From Callipepla californica brunnescens (lineage: Eukaryota; Chordata; Aves; Galliformes; Odontophoridae), in contig JALIRH010000150.1 of NCBI GenBank assembly GCA_023055505.1, positions 124,001 through 188,000 on the forward strand: a DNA stretch of 64,000 nucleotides. The letters run 5' to 3'. Positions within the stretch are counted from its first letter, which is position 1; every line of letters begins with the position of its first letter. This document shows positions 35,394 through 50,000 of this stretch, piece by piece. A model generated the notes under the pieces. The model did not search any database. It saw nothing but the letters and a program-made list of their open reading frames with translations, and was not told the origin of the DNA. Both the position numbers and the translations under genes were made by a program.

Positions 35394-35943
35394 TGTCATG
35401 GTTTTATGATTTTTGGTACCGGTATTCCACATCATAACATCATGTATTGCATTAAGAGTTAAAGAGCTAATACTCCAGCTCCATAGATCATTGATAATTC
35501 CAGGTATACCTGTCTCAGAAGAGAAGAAGCACTACATTCCCCAGAGGACTTTGCGATGCTTTGTATTTTTACGTGTTTTCCGCTCAGAGGGAACAGATAA
35601 AAACCCTCAGCGGTCACGGGACACTCTCTTTCCTTTGGGATCGACTCAGCAGTGGGTGCTAGCTGCCGTATCGCCTTCAGCGTTAGCGTAAGGCCTTCGG
35701 TTTATCGGACACTCTCTCTTGCTCATTTTATTTGATTCATTAGCCTCAATTCCAATTATATTGTATTATATTGTTATTTTGCTTTCTGATATCTTATTCA
35801 GTAAATTAGCTTTCCTCCTCAGATTGTTGCCGCTGTTTTGTTTCTAGGCCCATCTCCCTTTTCCCTTCCCCTTTCCTGGGGCGTGGGTCCCCCGCACCGA
35901 TCGTCACGGAACCGGGCCGATCCAGCCCGGTAAACCATTGACA
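35394..35943 (+). mobile_element. 3' LTR of central provirus
   Basis: 550 bp, TGTCATGG...TTGACA. It is shorter than the 5' LTR, mainly through a loss near 35870-35890. The base after it (35944) starts sequence that does not continue the YTHDC2 intron in any visible way. Confidence 0.9.
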
Positions 35944-36164
35944 CCCAACTAGAACTGAACTTGGCCACTAAGGTGAAAGAGAACAATAAACTGAGCAGGG
36001 TTTGTGGTTGTCCAGGTGTTTTTCCGCAGGCTATGCGAGGTACTTCCACAGCATGCTGCGTCCTTGTCATGCTGAGTATTCCATCTGATTTGGGAATTGA
36101 CTTTAAAGAGCAGCAGCCTGATTTACCCCAGATGGTAATCAACCACCAACCAGAGGGTCAGGGT
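35944..36164. other. Unassigned spacer sequence after the provirus
   Basis: About 220 bp with an open frame of 68 codons and no recognisable family. It lies between the provirus and the telomere-like tract. Confidence 0.4.
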
Positions 36165-36305
36165 TAGGGGTAAGGGTTAGAGTTGGGATTAAGGTAAGAG
36201 TTAGGGCTAGGGTTAGCACTGGGGATGAGAATTAGAGTAGGAAGGAGTGCTAGGACGTGAGTTAGTGTTAGAGATAGGGTTGTGATAAGGGTTAGCATTT
36301 AGGGG
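36165..36305 (+). repeat. Degenerate interstitial telomere-like repeat (TTAGGG-related)
   Basis: Repeated GGGTTAGGG, AAGGGTTAG, GAGTTAGGGCTAGGGTTAG and GATAGGG elements run for about 140 bp with increasing decay. The spacing is about 6 bp where intact. Perfect TTAGGG copies are few, so this is an old internal tract and not a chromosome end. Confidence 0.75.
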
Positions 36306-37036
36306 GAAGTGTTAGGGATTAGGTTTGGAAGCTAAACAATGCCAACTTCCTCAATCTGTGATCAAAAGAGCGGTGCTCCAGCCCTGTCAATCATAGAGAG
36401 AAGAAACAAGACAAAGGGCGCCATCAGAGGAAACAGCCAGAGTCAGGACATACACCAGTATGGTTAACTATGCACGCTCTGTTTATTATTCAGACAGCCT
36501 CCTTTTTACAGCACTTAGGACAGGGGCATATAGAAAATAGTGCACAATCACTGGCAGAAGGCCTTGAGAAAAACAACTCTAAAAAACACTCCCGGTGGTT
36601 AACAGTGCTGCAAAACACATCCCGGAGGAGGTAACTTTTTGATTGTGATATCGTACTAGTTCTGCAAAGTCTCTGCTGAAGGTCAGCTCCATGAGTCATT
36701 CCAAGCCATGCACTCTTCCTCCAAATAGGGTCTGCAATCCCACAGTTTACTTGAACTTGTTTTCCTTTTCATATGGAAGCACCCTTGGTTCTCAGCCTTC
36801 CTTTCTCAAGCTGCTTATCTTGTTCCACAGCTTCTGCTCTAAATACACTTCCTTGTATTCCCACAGAAGTGAAATACTGGAGAGGAACAAAAGAAAAACA
36901 GTGAAAGTATATGAAATACGTAATGAAGTAAAAATAAATATATTCTAAAGGAAATCAACACAGCATAAGTTGGGAATGGGATACATTAGAAGTCATCAGG
37001 GAGAGAGGTGGAAACTTCATGATGACTGAAAAACAT
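36306..37036. other. Unassigned spacer sequence next to the right arm
   Basis: About 730 bp with no gene or repeat family I can name. A TTTATTATT motif at 36481-36489 could be a minus-strand polyadenylation signal, possibly of an LTR, but I see no TG...CA boundaries to support that. It ends at AAAAACAT directly before the LTR that closes the right arm. Confidence 0.4.
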
Positions 37037-37383
37037 TGTAGGGCAAATAACCCCAAGAACAGCACTCAAAAGTAATATGCCAAAGATGGCATATTTTTGG
37101 TAGGCTTAAGTAGACGGTATACAAACAAATAGTAAAAAGAGAGTAGCTCACCTTTTATGATGGTCTAGCCTCAACAAAGACTCCACTAGGGCGGGATCTC
37201 CAACAAGAGATCCTTCCCTGGGGGTGGTCAGCCCTTAAATGGGGTCTGGGAGAGGTGGAGCCAGGCTCCACCCCTTCCAATCACACAGGTACGTTACCTT
37301 CACCTGTGCCCCTGCGGCTGACTCAGTGCTCACCTCAGGTGATCAATCAGTGGTTCAGGCCATAATCCAACAGTTCCCATACA
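37037..37383 (-). mobile_element. LTR at the inner end of the right arm
   Basis: Reverse copy of 23167-23515. It is preceded (on minus) by the polypurine tract at 37384-37395. Its last base at 37037 is the palindrome edge: beyond it the two arms share nothing. Confidence 0.88.
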
Positions 37384-37744
37384 CTCCACCCCTTCATGAC
37401 ATGAACCACTGAATAAGTAACTATAGGGTGAGCCCTCCTTAATACAGAGACCCAATACATCACGACGCTTACATAATGCCCCATCACGATGCATGTTGAT
37501 GTAATCTGGGACGAGTGATGATCAGCATATGGCTCGTGTTCTTCCTTGGGCCAGTGCTCGGTGGTATCTACTGGAAGCATGCAGTCACGTTGTGCAGGAC
37601 CATCCTACTTTTCATCAGTCCCGGGCAGACCATCACTGGATGTTGCACAGGATCTTATAGCAACTCTGGAATACTTCAGCATCATTTGGTTCCCTCCGGT
37701 GACTCATAGACTCACGAGGAGTAATACAGGTGGTTCAAAGGTAC

Positions 37745-39678
<1,934 letters not shown>

Positions 39679-41151
39679 CTGCAAGGACAAGGGAAATGTC
39701 AGCGGAACTGTGAGGGAACACAGCAGTCCCTGTCTAAGCCCAGGCCTCCTCAGCTTATCTGCTGGGCACTGCCTGAGGGATGGCACACCACACCTTGCAC
39801 AGGAAGGCAATGAGCAACAGAATTCAAAACACTCTGGCTAAAAAGATAGTAGCCATCACAAAGCTGTCTCAAACTGGGAGGCTGAAAGAACTGACAGCTG
39901 ACAGTTCAACAGCTGAGGGCTGACTGACCATGGGACTAAAGACAAAGCATGGCAAGGAGACAGTCATCTTACCCCAAAACAGAGAGCAGCCCAAGTGGGT
40001 GAGGTCACACCTGAGCAGAGATCCCTCACACCTCAATGTCCAGTCACCTTGCTGATGCAGATCTGCTGAAGGAGACTCACAGTTACTCTGGAGCTTTGTG
40101 ACCTTCTCTAAGGTTATGTCCTAGACTGTGCACATGTAATTCCAGAAAACCGTGACCAAGTCTGGGGCTAGAAGAGGATCCACCAGTGCCAGTGCTCCTT
40201 AACTTTGTGGTTTGAGGAGCTGAGACAGAACGGGTGCCACTCAATGGGAGGGGCTCCTGTAGGTGTGTGTGTAACCCTACCCTCTATGCAGTAAATAACC
40301 AAGTGCATCCAGCCATCTCCCATCTTACTCAGTCGCTGTTAAATCACTACAGCATATCTGTAGTGCATCAAAAAAGACAGCCCTGCTTCTCTGTCTCATA
40401 GTATTGAATATTGCATTTGTATCCATCTGTGACAAACTGGAAAGTCACGAGGGTCCACACAAAAATGAAAGGAGAGAGGTGTCACCTGCAAAATGCCAGG
40501 TTTGGAAGCTGCATATGAAGGAAAGAAGAACAGAAATAGACGGGAACAGGGAACAGAAGCGAAAGCAGAGGAGAGTCAATCTATAGAATTGCAAACAAAT
40601 CTCTGAAAGCAGAGTAATCAATCTTTGCATAAATAAATAAGGAAGCATTAGCCCTGGGCATTCCCAGAGACACTGTTCATAATCAGCCCAGAAGTAATAC
40701 GATAAACAGGAGGAAAGAACAATCAGAAAGAGGAAAACATATTTTAAGCTCAAGTTTAATTTTACTTTTAATAAACAATCATCCTCATTTAAAAACAAAA
40801 CGAAAGAAAACACGCATTTCCCCCCCTTGCCGCCCCCCCTCCCCCAAAAATCATTTAAAGTAAAAAGGCGGTTAAAGATAAAACTAGTAATAAAATTGGG
40901 TAGCAGCACGACAGAAGTGTCGGGCGGTGTGGGGCGGATCAGCGTGGGGTAAGGTTGGAAAAGTTGAGGGGGGTGGGGGGGGAAGAGGTGGGGGTAAAGG
41001 GGGGGACGCCGAGTCCAGGCACCGCGTCACATCTACCCCGCCGAAGGAGGCGACTTCAGCCTGAGAAAGATCACTAACTAAAAAGAAAAGAATAATAAAG
41101 AGAATAAAAAACCTCGAATAAACGAATTCCCGTGGACGGGGTGGGGAAGCA

Positions 41152-41668
41152 AGTGGGAGGACAGGTCTACCCCAGCGGCTGGGCGGAGAGGTCTTCCCAG
41201 GTGGCAGGGCGGACAGGTCTACCACTGCGGCCGGGAGGACAGGTCTACCCAGGCGGCAGGGCGGACAGGTCTACCACTGCGGCCGGGAGGACAGGTGTAC
41301 CCCGGCGGCAGGGCGGACAGGTCTACCACTGCGGCCCGGAGGACAGGTCTACCCCGAAAGCTGGGCGGACAGGTCTACCCCGGCGGCTGGGCGGACAGGT
41401 CTACTCCGGTGGTCGGGCGGACAGGTCTACCCCTGCGGCCGGGAGGACAGGTGTACACCGGCGGCAGGGCGGACAGGTCTACCACTGCGGCCCGGAGGAC
41501 AGGTCTACCCCGAAAGCTGGGCGGACAGGTCTACCCCGAAAGCTGGGCGGACACGTCTACCCCGGCGGCTGGGCGGACAGGTCTAATCCGGTGGTCGGGC
41601 GGACAGGTCTACCCCTGCGGCCGGGAGGACAGGTCTACCCCTGCGTCAGGGAGGACAGGTCTACCCCA
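41152..41668. repeat. 26-bp minisatellite array, 20 copies (right arm)
   Basis: Mirror of 18884-19395, with the same copy number and variant order as far as can be read. Confidence 0.9.
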
Positions 41669-42159
41669 GGAAAAAAAAAAAACCGGTCAAAAATTAATAA
41701 GTAATATAATAAACAGGAGGAAAGAACAATCAGAAAGAGGAAAACATATTTTAAGCTCAAGTTTAATTTTACTTTTATTAAACAACCATCCTCCTTTAAA
41801 AAAAAAAACAAAACACGCATTTCCCCCCCTATGCCCCCCCCCGTCCCCCAAAAATCATTTAAAGTAAAAAGGCGGTTAAAGATAAAACTAGTAATAAAAT
41901 TGGGTAGCAGCACGACAGAAGAGTCGGGCGGTGTGGGGCGGATGAGCGTGGGGTAAGGTTGGAAATGTTGAGGGGGGGGGGGGGAAGAGGTGGGGGCAAA
42001 GGGGGGGACGCCGAGTCCAGGCACCGTGTCAAATCTATCCCGCCGAAGGTGACGACTTTAGCCGGAGAAAGATCACTAACTAAAAAGAAAAGAATAATAG
42101 AGAATAAAAAACCTCGGGAGGGGGAGGGGGAGGAGGTGGGGGAGGGGGGTAGCGAGCGG

Positions 42160-42357
42160 GAGGACAGGTCTACCCCGGCGGCTGGGCAGAGAGGTCTAAA
42201 CCCTCTCTCGGGTGGACAGGTCTACCCCCTCGGCCAGGAGAACAGGTCTACCCCTGCGTCAGGGAGGACAGGTCTACCCCGAAAGCCGGGCGGACAGGTC
42301 TACCCAGGCAGCAGAGCGGACAGGTCTACCCCGGCGGCAGGGCGGACAGGTCTACCC
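42160..42357. repeat. 26-bp minisatellite array, 8 copies (right arm)
   Basis: Mirror of array 5 (or 3) of the left arm. Confidence 0.9.
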
Positions 42358-42842
42358 CACAAAAAAAGGTCAAAAATAAAGAAGTAATATAATAAACAGG
42401 AAGAAAGAACAATCAGAAAGAGGAAAACATATTTTAAGCTCTAGTTTAATTTTACTTTTAATAAACAATCATCCTCATTTAAAAACAAAACGAAAGAAAA
42501 CACGCATTTCCCCCCCTTGCCGCCCCCCCTCCCCCAAAAATCATTTAATGTAAAAAGGCGGTTAAAGATAAAACTAGTAATAAAATTGGGTAGCAGCACG
42601 ACAGAAGTGTCGGGCGGTGTGGGGCGGATCAGCGTGGGGTAAGGTTGGAAAAGTTGAGGGGGGGGGGGGGGAAGAGGTGGGGGTAAAGGGGGGGACGCCG
42701 AGTCCAGGCACCGCGTCACATCTACCCCGCCGAAGGAGGCGACTTCAGCCTGAGAAAGATCACTAACTAAAAAGAAAAGAATAATAAAGAGAATAAAAAA
42801 CCTCGAATAAACGAATCCCCGTGGACGGGGTGGGGAAGCAAG

Positions 42843-43205
42843 TGGGAGGACAGGTCTCCCCCAGCGACTGGGCGGAGAGGTCTACTCCGGCGGCCGGGCA
42901 AACAGGTCTACCACTGCGGCCGGGAGGACAGGTCTACCCAGGCGGCAGGGCGGACAGGTCTACCACTGCGGCCGGGAGGACAGGTGTACCCCGGCGGCAG
43001 GGCGGATAGGTCTACCACTGCGGCCCGGAGGACAGGTCTACCCCGAAAGCTGGGCGGACAGGTCTACCCCGAAAGCTGGGCGGACACGTCTACCCCGGCG
43101 GCTGGGCGGACAGGTCTAATCCGGTGGTCGGGCGGACAGGTCTACCCCTGCGGCCGGGAGGACAGGTCTACCCCTGCGTCAGGGAGGACAGGTCTACCCA
43201 ACGAA
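42843..43205. repeat. 26-bp minisatellite array, 14 copies (right arm)
   Basis: The long-type array has 14 copies, against 11 in both left counterparts. The extra copies resemble variants found in the 20-copy array, suggesting unequal exchange. Confidence 0.88.
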
Positions 43206-43694
43206 AAAAAAAAAAAAACGGTCAAAAATTAATAAGTAATATAATAAACAGGAGGAAAGAACAATCAGAAAGAGGAAAACATATTTTAAGCTCAAGTTTA
43301 ATTTTACTTTTATTAAACAACCATCCTCCTTTAAAAAAAAAACAAAACACGCATTTCCCCCCCTATGCCCCCCCCCGTCCCCCAAAAATCATTTAAAGTA
43401 AAAAGGCGGTTAAAGATAAAACTAGTAATAAAATTGGGTAGCAGCACGACAGAAGAGTCGGGCGGTGTGGGGCGGATGAGCGTGGGGTAAGGTTGGAAAT
43501 GTTGAGGGGGGGGGGGGAAGAGGTGGGGGCAAAGGGGGGGACGCCGAGTCCAGCCACCGCGTCAAATCTATCCCGCCGAAGGTGACGACTTTAGCCGGAG
43601 AAAGATCACTAACTAAAAAGAAAAGAATAATAGAGAATACAAAACCTCGGGAGGGGGAGGGGGAGGAGGTGGGGGAGGGGGTAGCGAGCGGGAG

Positions 43695-43920
43695 GACAGG
43701 TCTACCCCGGCGGCTGGGCAGAGAGGTCTAAACCCTCTCTCGGGTGGACAGGTCTACCCCCTCGGCCAGGAGAACAGGTCTACCCCTGCGTCAGGGAGGA
43801 CAGGTCTACCCCGAAAGCCGGGCGGACAGGTCTACCCAGGCAGCAGAGCGGACAGGTCTACTGCGGCAACAGGGCGGACAGGCCTACCCCGGCGGCAGGG
43901 CGGACAGGTCTACCCCACAA
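43695..43920. repeat. 26-bp minisatellite array, 9 copies (right arm)
   Basis: Mirror of array 1. Two variant copies here (CTACTGCGGCAACAGG and GCCTACCCC types) are not in the left array. Confidence 0.88.
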
Positions 43921-44025
43921 AAAAAATAAAGGTCAAAAATAAAGAAGTAATATAATAAACAGGAAGAAAGAACAATCAGAAAGAGGAAAACATATTTTAA
44001 GCTCTAGTTTAATTTTACTTTTAGA

Positions 44026-47000
44026 AGTAAAAAATTTTAGAAGTACAGAGAACTATGTATCATTGCAGTCCAATGCAGTTCTGGCATTGATAGTCAGATG
44101 ACCTTTAACATAGGCTAAAATAGCTCTTAATAATTCTAATTAACTTCATTTCTAAAGAATGCTGTAGTCACGAATAAGCCTTCACTGAGGACTGGAGTTG
44201 TTCAGAAGGTTTTGTCATCCTTTAATTAGTCTTGATAATGAAGACCTCATTTTAGAGGAAAACTTAATTTAATGGTCTTGTTACTGGATGACCTTGATGT
44301 GGTTAAGACGCTCGTCTGTGTGTGTGTGTGTCTGTGTGTGTGTGTGTGTGTGTATGGGAAATGGGGGCTTTGGCTTGCAGCCTCGGTGAGGTACTGGGTG
44401 TTACTTGAAATGTGCTTGCTTTGCAGGTCAGATTGAAGAATGCCTGAGATGAGCAATAATTTTTTTTCCTGCCGTTGGGAGTCTGAACCTGCTGATTAAT
44501 GCATCTCTCATTTCTTTTAGATGCTTGACTTCACCCTCACTTTGAATTTCCTTGGTGCTGCTAGAGGCTTCCAAGGCTTTTTTTTTTTTAATAGATGCTA
44601 AATGAGAGCTGTGACTCATTGGTCTGATAATTGAATCCAAACATGTAATTTATTTAACTACAATAGTTTTGAATGTATTGCACAAAATTTCTGTATCAGG
44701 TTGCTCCTGCAAGTGAGAATGCACTTGAAAGTAGTGAGGGGAATGGTTTGTCACCTTGCTTCACTGAGAGACCTGTATATCTTGGAATTTGTAATGCAGG
44801 GGTATGTTTTATTGTACCTCAAGCTCAAGGCATTTAATTTTCCTGCCTTTCTTTATTTTTTCTTCTATTTGAAGATCCCAATTGTCGTTCATTTCAGTAT
44901 TTGCTTTATATTATAACTTTGTTCCTAAACTAGCTCTTCAGCTACTTACCTGAATTACGTGAATTACCTGAATTGTTTTCTCAGAGTGAGTAGGAGCCTG
45001 GACTGGAGCGCACAGCAGCAGTGGTTGAAACGGGACTGAGCTGCAGAGAAAGCTCCTCCTGGCATTGCCTGAGTTGTGGGAACAGAAAGTAAACAGTGGC
45101 TTTACTAGGAGCTCAGTTCTTGGGGCACTGGAAGCAGTGGGTCTCCATACCTGGTTTTGCTGAATGGTGCAGGAGTTACTTTATTCTCCAGGATCTGTGT
45201 GTATATATGTATATCTATTTTTTCTTTCCCTCTAAAAAGGGGATGATGCAGACTGCCTAGCTTAGTGATCTTCTGATGGAAAGCTTTTTAAAAGAGCTAT
45301 TATTACTGTCTAAGTAGTAGTGCTTATCAGGCATTGTAATGCATATGATAGTAAAGACAGTGTAAATGACCTCTTAAAACCCAGCAAAAATAGCTGTGAC
45401 ATGGTGTTTGTGTAGGGGTGAGATGGAAGAATAGGAAATAGAATGGAGCAACTATAAGTACCTGGACTTTTCTCTGTGTGAAGGATGGATTACCAGTTGG
45501 AGCCTATCATTGGTCTGCACCTGGGGAGCTCTGTGGCAATGTCTCAGGCCCCACTAATATCTGAGCCTTTACCATAATTTCCAAGTGTGTGATCGTACAT
45601 GTCACCCCAGAAGCTGGTGGGCAGTGTAGCATTAAATTTTGCATTAAATTAAATTACTCTGCTGTCCCTCTCCCTTCAACAGAAGGTATTTTTCTGCCCC
45701 ACTGAAGCATGGCTGACGTGGCTTTCAGCTGTTGGTGTGCTGAGATGTGCTGCAGAACAGGCAGATGTAGCTAGGGAGAAGGGGTCCTGTTTGGCTTAAA
45801 AATAGAGGTTTTAAACTGCCCATGTTGTAGTGTACAGTGGTTTTTTTTTCTTCACTGTCTTCAGTCTGTTACTGTGTGCTTCCTGGCTGTGGATGAATGC
45901 TGATCAAACTTCGGTCATTATGTGTTTGAACATCATTTGTCTTGACAGACTTGAGAAATATACAGTTATTAAGCTGTGAATCACGATAGGACCCTGTCTG
46001 TTATACACGATAGGACCCTGTCTGTTATACACTTATTCTTTTGGGTTGCTTTTGAGGGGGAAAGAAAACGGGGGAGAAACAAAAGCCCTTATGTAATGCT
46101 CAGCCAAATTGGAGCATGCGCTAGGCGCTGCACATGGGCTGTCCTCGCTGCATCTTTCATTGATATGTACTGGTATGTTGAGACTACTGTCTATGAACTT
46201 GGGCAGCGAAGCAACAATAATGAAATATTTCTAGTTTGAGCTGTTCTAGTGCCCTATATATTTGCTTCTGCTGCAGCATATTTTGTGTTTATTCTAAATA
46301 CCGTGAAGTTGAATCTTTGTGTCCACAAATTACGATGCTAAATTCAAACTTTTCTCCCTCCGCATCCATAGCCTCAGATTTACAAACTCGTAAAACACTG
46401 ACTGTGTTTCTTTGTGATTTGCATTTGATCATGTTTTTTCAGACATCATGCATAAATGCAGTGCATTGTTCCCAAATGACATCACCTCTGGAAACCTATA
46501 AAATCATTTTACGTTTAACTGGCTGTGAACACTTCTGCTGTGTTAACAGCTAGAATTTTATGGGGATGAATAGGAAACTTACAGCTTACGTAAGACCTGC
46601 TTTGGAGCTGCAGTGCAAGCCGTTCCCAACATGATGCTAATAGCTTGACAGTCTTGAGCCTTCCAGTCTGCTCTTTGCTCTGTGATGGCACATCTACGTT
46701 TACTTTGACAACACTACCAGCCACTGATAAATGAGTGAGTCTAGATTTGAAGGGAACCATTTGAATAATGTTACTGTACTTGCAAAAATTGTCCCTTGGG
46801 GGCAGAGCGTGGCTACAGATGAGCAAAAGCCATCTTCCTTCGTGTCATCCATTACTGCTCATTTGGTGTTCTCCTTAGGAGTCTTGAGCTGGCCAATTGG
46901 AAAATTGTTTCTTGTCTGTTTACAGAGCCCTCTGAACTCCAAAATGTTGAAGGAAAGAGTAAAAATGGAAGGGAGGGGAAACAGCCCAACCTTGCTTTAG

Positions 47001-50000
47001 AACTCTCTGAACTCAAAAATATCTAAGCAAAGAGTGTAATGGAAGAGGGGGGACAGCCCAACCCTGCTTCAGTACTCTGCAGCTCAGCCTCAGCATCTGA
47101 AGGGCAGCTCTGGGAGCTACTAGCTCCTGCCTATCTCGGTTAAGGAAAAATAATCTGCTAAAATGAAACTGTGACAAGATGTTCAGAATTCTTCTGAGCT
47201 TATTTGACAGCAAGGCGGAGGGAGCCTCGATGAAGCTGATCATAGTGGAAAGCTCTGTCATAGGTAAGGGAGCTCAATCGGGATGAAAGTAGGACAGTAA
47301 AGCTGGGAGAAAGGATTGTGGAGCACTGCTAATAGCCTGGTGCCAGCAATTGTTGCAGAGGAGGGAATTCAGAACGTAGTAGATGGGAGAGAAGAAAGGC
47401 CTTTCAAACTGAGGAGAAACCCATTCTAGATGTACTGCTGGATGTACAATGAATAAGACCTCTATTTTGAAGCTGATGGCTTCCTTTAAAATGACAGGTT
47501 AGGATTCCTATTGGTGATACCGCCTCTCTCCTTAAGCATCCCACTTGCATAGGAACTGATCAGACTGCATCCTTAGTCAGCTGGGGCTTTGGGCACATAA
47601 AAAGCAAAGCCACCATTTCCATATGGATAACCACTCTCCTGTGCACCTAATCCATGTGCAGTCCTTCGGATAAAGCTGATTGCTCTCTCTGACCTACCTT
47701 GAGCTGATTCAGATAGCTTTACAGGACCGTGATACCAGTTCATCCTTACTGATCTCTTTGCGAGTTTCTGACTCAGCAGCGTTGGTGGTGCAGACAGACT
47801 GCTTGTTCTGCCTGGTAAGCGGTGAAAGAGGGAGTGAAGCACAACGTGGCTGCTAAAAGCTGAAGAGAAATCAGAGTAGCCAGGACACTGAAAAATGGAT
47901 GTTTGGTAACTACCAATTCTAGCTAGTCATTTTCTACCTCTTCAGCAGCCTTAAAAAGCTGCTTGTGGATTCCAACCACAATTGCCTTTGGCTGCAATGC
48001 TGTTAAAATTTCACAAGTTTTTGGTGTTGTATCTTTAAAGTTCCTTTTTCAAAGATTCTGACATATTTCAAAATGCATTGTGGAGGTGAAGTTAAAGCTT
48101 ACAGGATTTCGTGTTTCCTGCATGCCTAGGAGCAACAGTGCTTGCCCTTGGAAAGAGATTCTGAAGCTCCTCAGTCCATGAGAGAGCTAGTGACAGATGG
48201 GAATAGAAGTGAAACAATTTCTATCACTTCTGGTATGTTTTAAAGTGTAGACTATAAAACTGCTTGGGACCATCTGGTTGAACATCCCCTGATGGTCATC
48301 TGGCCTGTCCCTGCCTCACAACGGACTGGGTGGCACAGCTCCCACATCAGTGCTTGCAGTAATCTCCTTTTGTTTCAAGCATTTGTAAAAGAGCCTCTCT
48401 TTGCTTTATTTTTGTTAATTTTGCACAGTGTTCAGTGTATCTTTCTTACTCTACAGTCTGTGATCTGCATTTCCTCGGCTCCATTATCAGCCTAATACAT
48501 TAATTATGAATTCTTCTTACATGGTGGCGTTGTGCCTGCAACATTACTACTATTTTGAAGTTGTGTAGTGTTTAGTAAGAAGTTCCATGTCTTATGGAAG
48601 ACCAGAAAGTCAGAAATCAAGCAAACCTGTACGCATAGCACCAGGGTGAAGAAAAGAATCATGTTTACTTCCAGGACACAGAGCTGTTTCCGTTTGCCTT
48701 GGTGATGCTTTAAGAGACAAATAGCCAGCTGAGTTTTGTTATCTCCCTGAAAGTAAACAAATCATGTGTAACATCCCTGATACAAAACTATTTGGCATAT
48801 TGGAAACGAGGAATATTGCTTATTCTGTGCTCCAAACTTGAGTCAGTAGTGCGTTGCATGAGTGTCCATTTCCGCAGCATGCCAACTGATGAATCTCAGG
48901 ACGCTTTTGGCAGTATTCTCAGAGGCAGCAATGTTTAAATATAAATCCAAACAGTTGTGGAAGTTGAATCAGTGCTATTGATCTGAGCCTCTAAAATCTC
49001 TGGGAAGTTCTTCCTCTTTGTTCCTCTAGAAAATAGGTGTTTCCTGGTAGCTTGTGAAATATGGGAGCTCTTTATCATTTGTTTGCTTTTTTTTCCTTCA
49101 AGAGATTTTTATTGTCTTTTTTTTTTTTTCCTGATACCTTTTTGATTATGACTTTTGATATGACTTGACCATTCCTTCAAGATTTGCTGCTGCTTGATGA
49201 TGTTTGGGCAGATAAATATCGCACTGCTCTCTTATATCCCAGTAAAACCATGACATTTCTGTGTAATACTTTTCCAAACAACAATGGTATTTTGACCTAT
49301 GTAGGGCAGGCTCTGTGCTCCTGCTGTGAAAGCAGACTTGCAGGACGTGCTTCCTTTCATTTGTTTCACTTTTGACATGAAAGCAAATGCATCACTTTTG
49401 ACTGCTCAGGACGTTTCTGAAGTGGCTTTGAACAATGGCCTTCTTCTGCACTGTGATTATGTGGTGAGCTCTGATTTATTAGGGAACAAATGTGAAATGC
49501 TGTAATTTATGACACAAACAAAGAAGTACCAGAAGATTAATTTAACAACAAACAAGTGCCCACTTTGCACTGGAACTTGTGTTGATGAGCTGAGGATTAC
49601 TATTGATGTCACATTGCTGCCTAGTGTAAGAACTGGCTTAACTATGTTTAATAGTGCTTGCTTTGGGGATGCCAACTAAGGCCTTTTGAGATGGCACTGA
49701 AGAAGAATATTAAAAACAAGGCATAATTTATTGCTGAAACCTTCGTGGCCTTTTCTCTGATGTTGTGTTCAGCTTGTTTGTGCCTATGGTGAGAGAAGAT
49801 GTTCTTTTTATCTGTTCTTCCTGGTGGTGAGGTTGAAACGTTACTCCTCATGGTGTGTTCTGTCCTCTGAAAGGGCAGCCTGCTGTGGGAACTGATCACT
49901 TGGAAATGTTTGGTATGCTGGTGTAGCTTTGGGTGGCCTACATGACTTGCTGCTCAGGAAGCTAAAATATAACTAACTTTTGGCAGGAAAAAGAAATGAA

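Larger units (their letters stand above)
30705..35943 (+). mobile_element. Two-LTR, env-less ERV-L-like provirus (defective)
   Basis: The order is 5' LTR, tRNA-Lys-type primer site, coiled-coil ORF in the gag position, protease, RT, RNase H, integrase, polypurine tract, 3' LTR. The internal region is only about 4.1 kb. Integrase runs straight to the polypurine tract, so there is no env. RT and RNase H motifs are of class III/spuma-related type. The two LTRs differ at roughly 18 positions plus a few indels (about 3% by eye), so the insertion is not recent. The flanks do not show a target duplication: GAAAT before, CCCAA after. Confidence 0.9.
40690..44025 (-). repeat. Macrosatellite block, right arm (four array-bearing units)
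   Basis: Reverse of 15149-19855 but shorter. The head phrase recurs at about 40768, 41776, 42459, 43309 and 44023, spaced 1008, 683, 850 and 714 bp. The 26-bp arrays hold 20, 8, 14 and 9 copies. Relative to the left arm, one dimer of about 1.45 kb is missing and the remaining long-type array has three extra copies. Confidence 0.92.

Noticed and set aside
36165..36305. True telomere or chromosome end
   Set aside because: The tract is short, strongly degenerate and has ordinary sequence on both sides.
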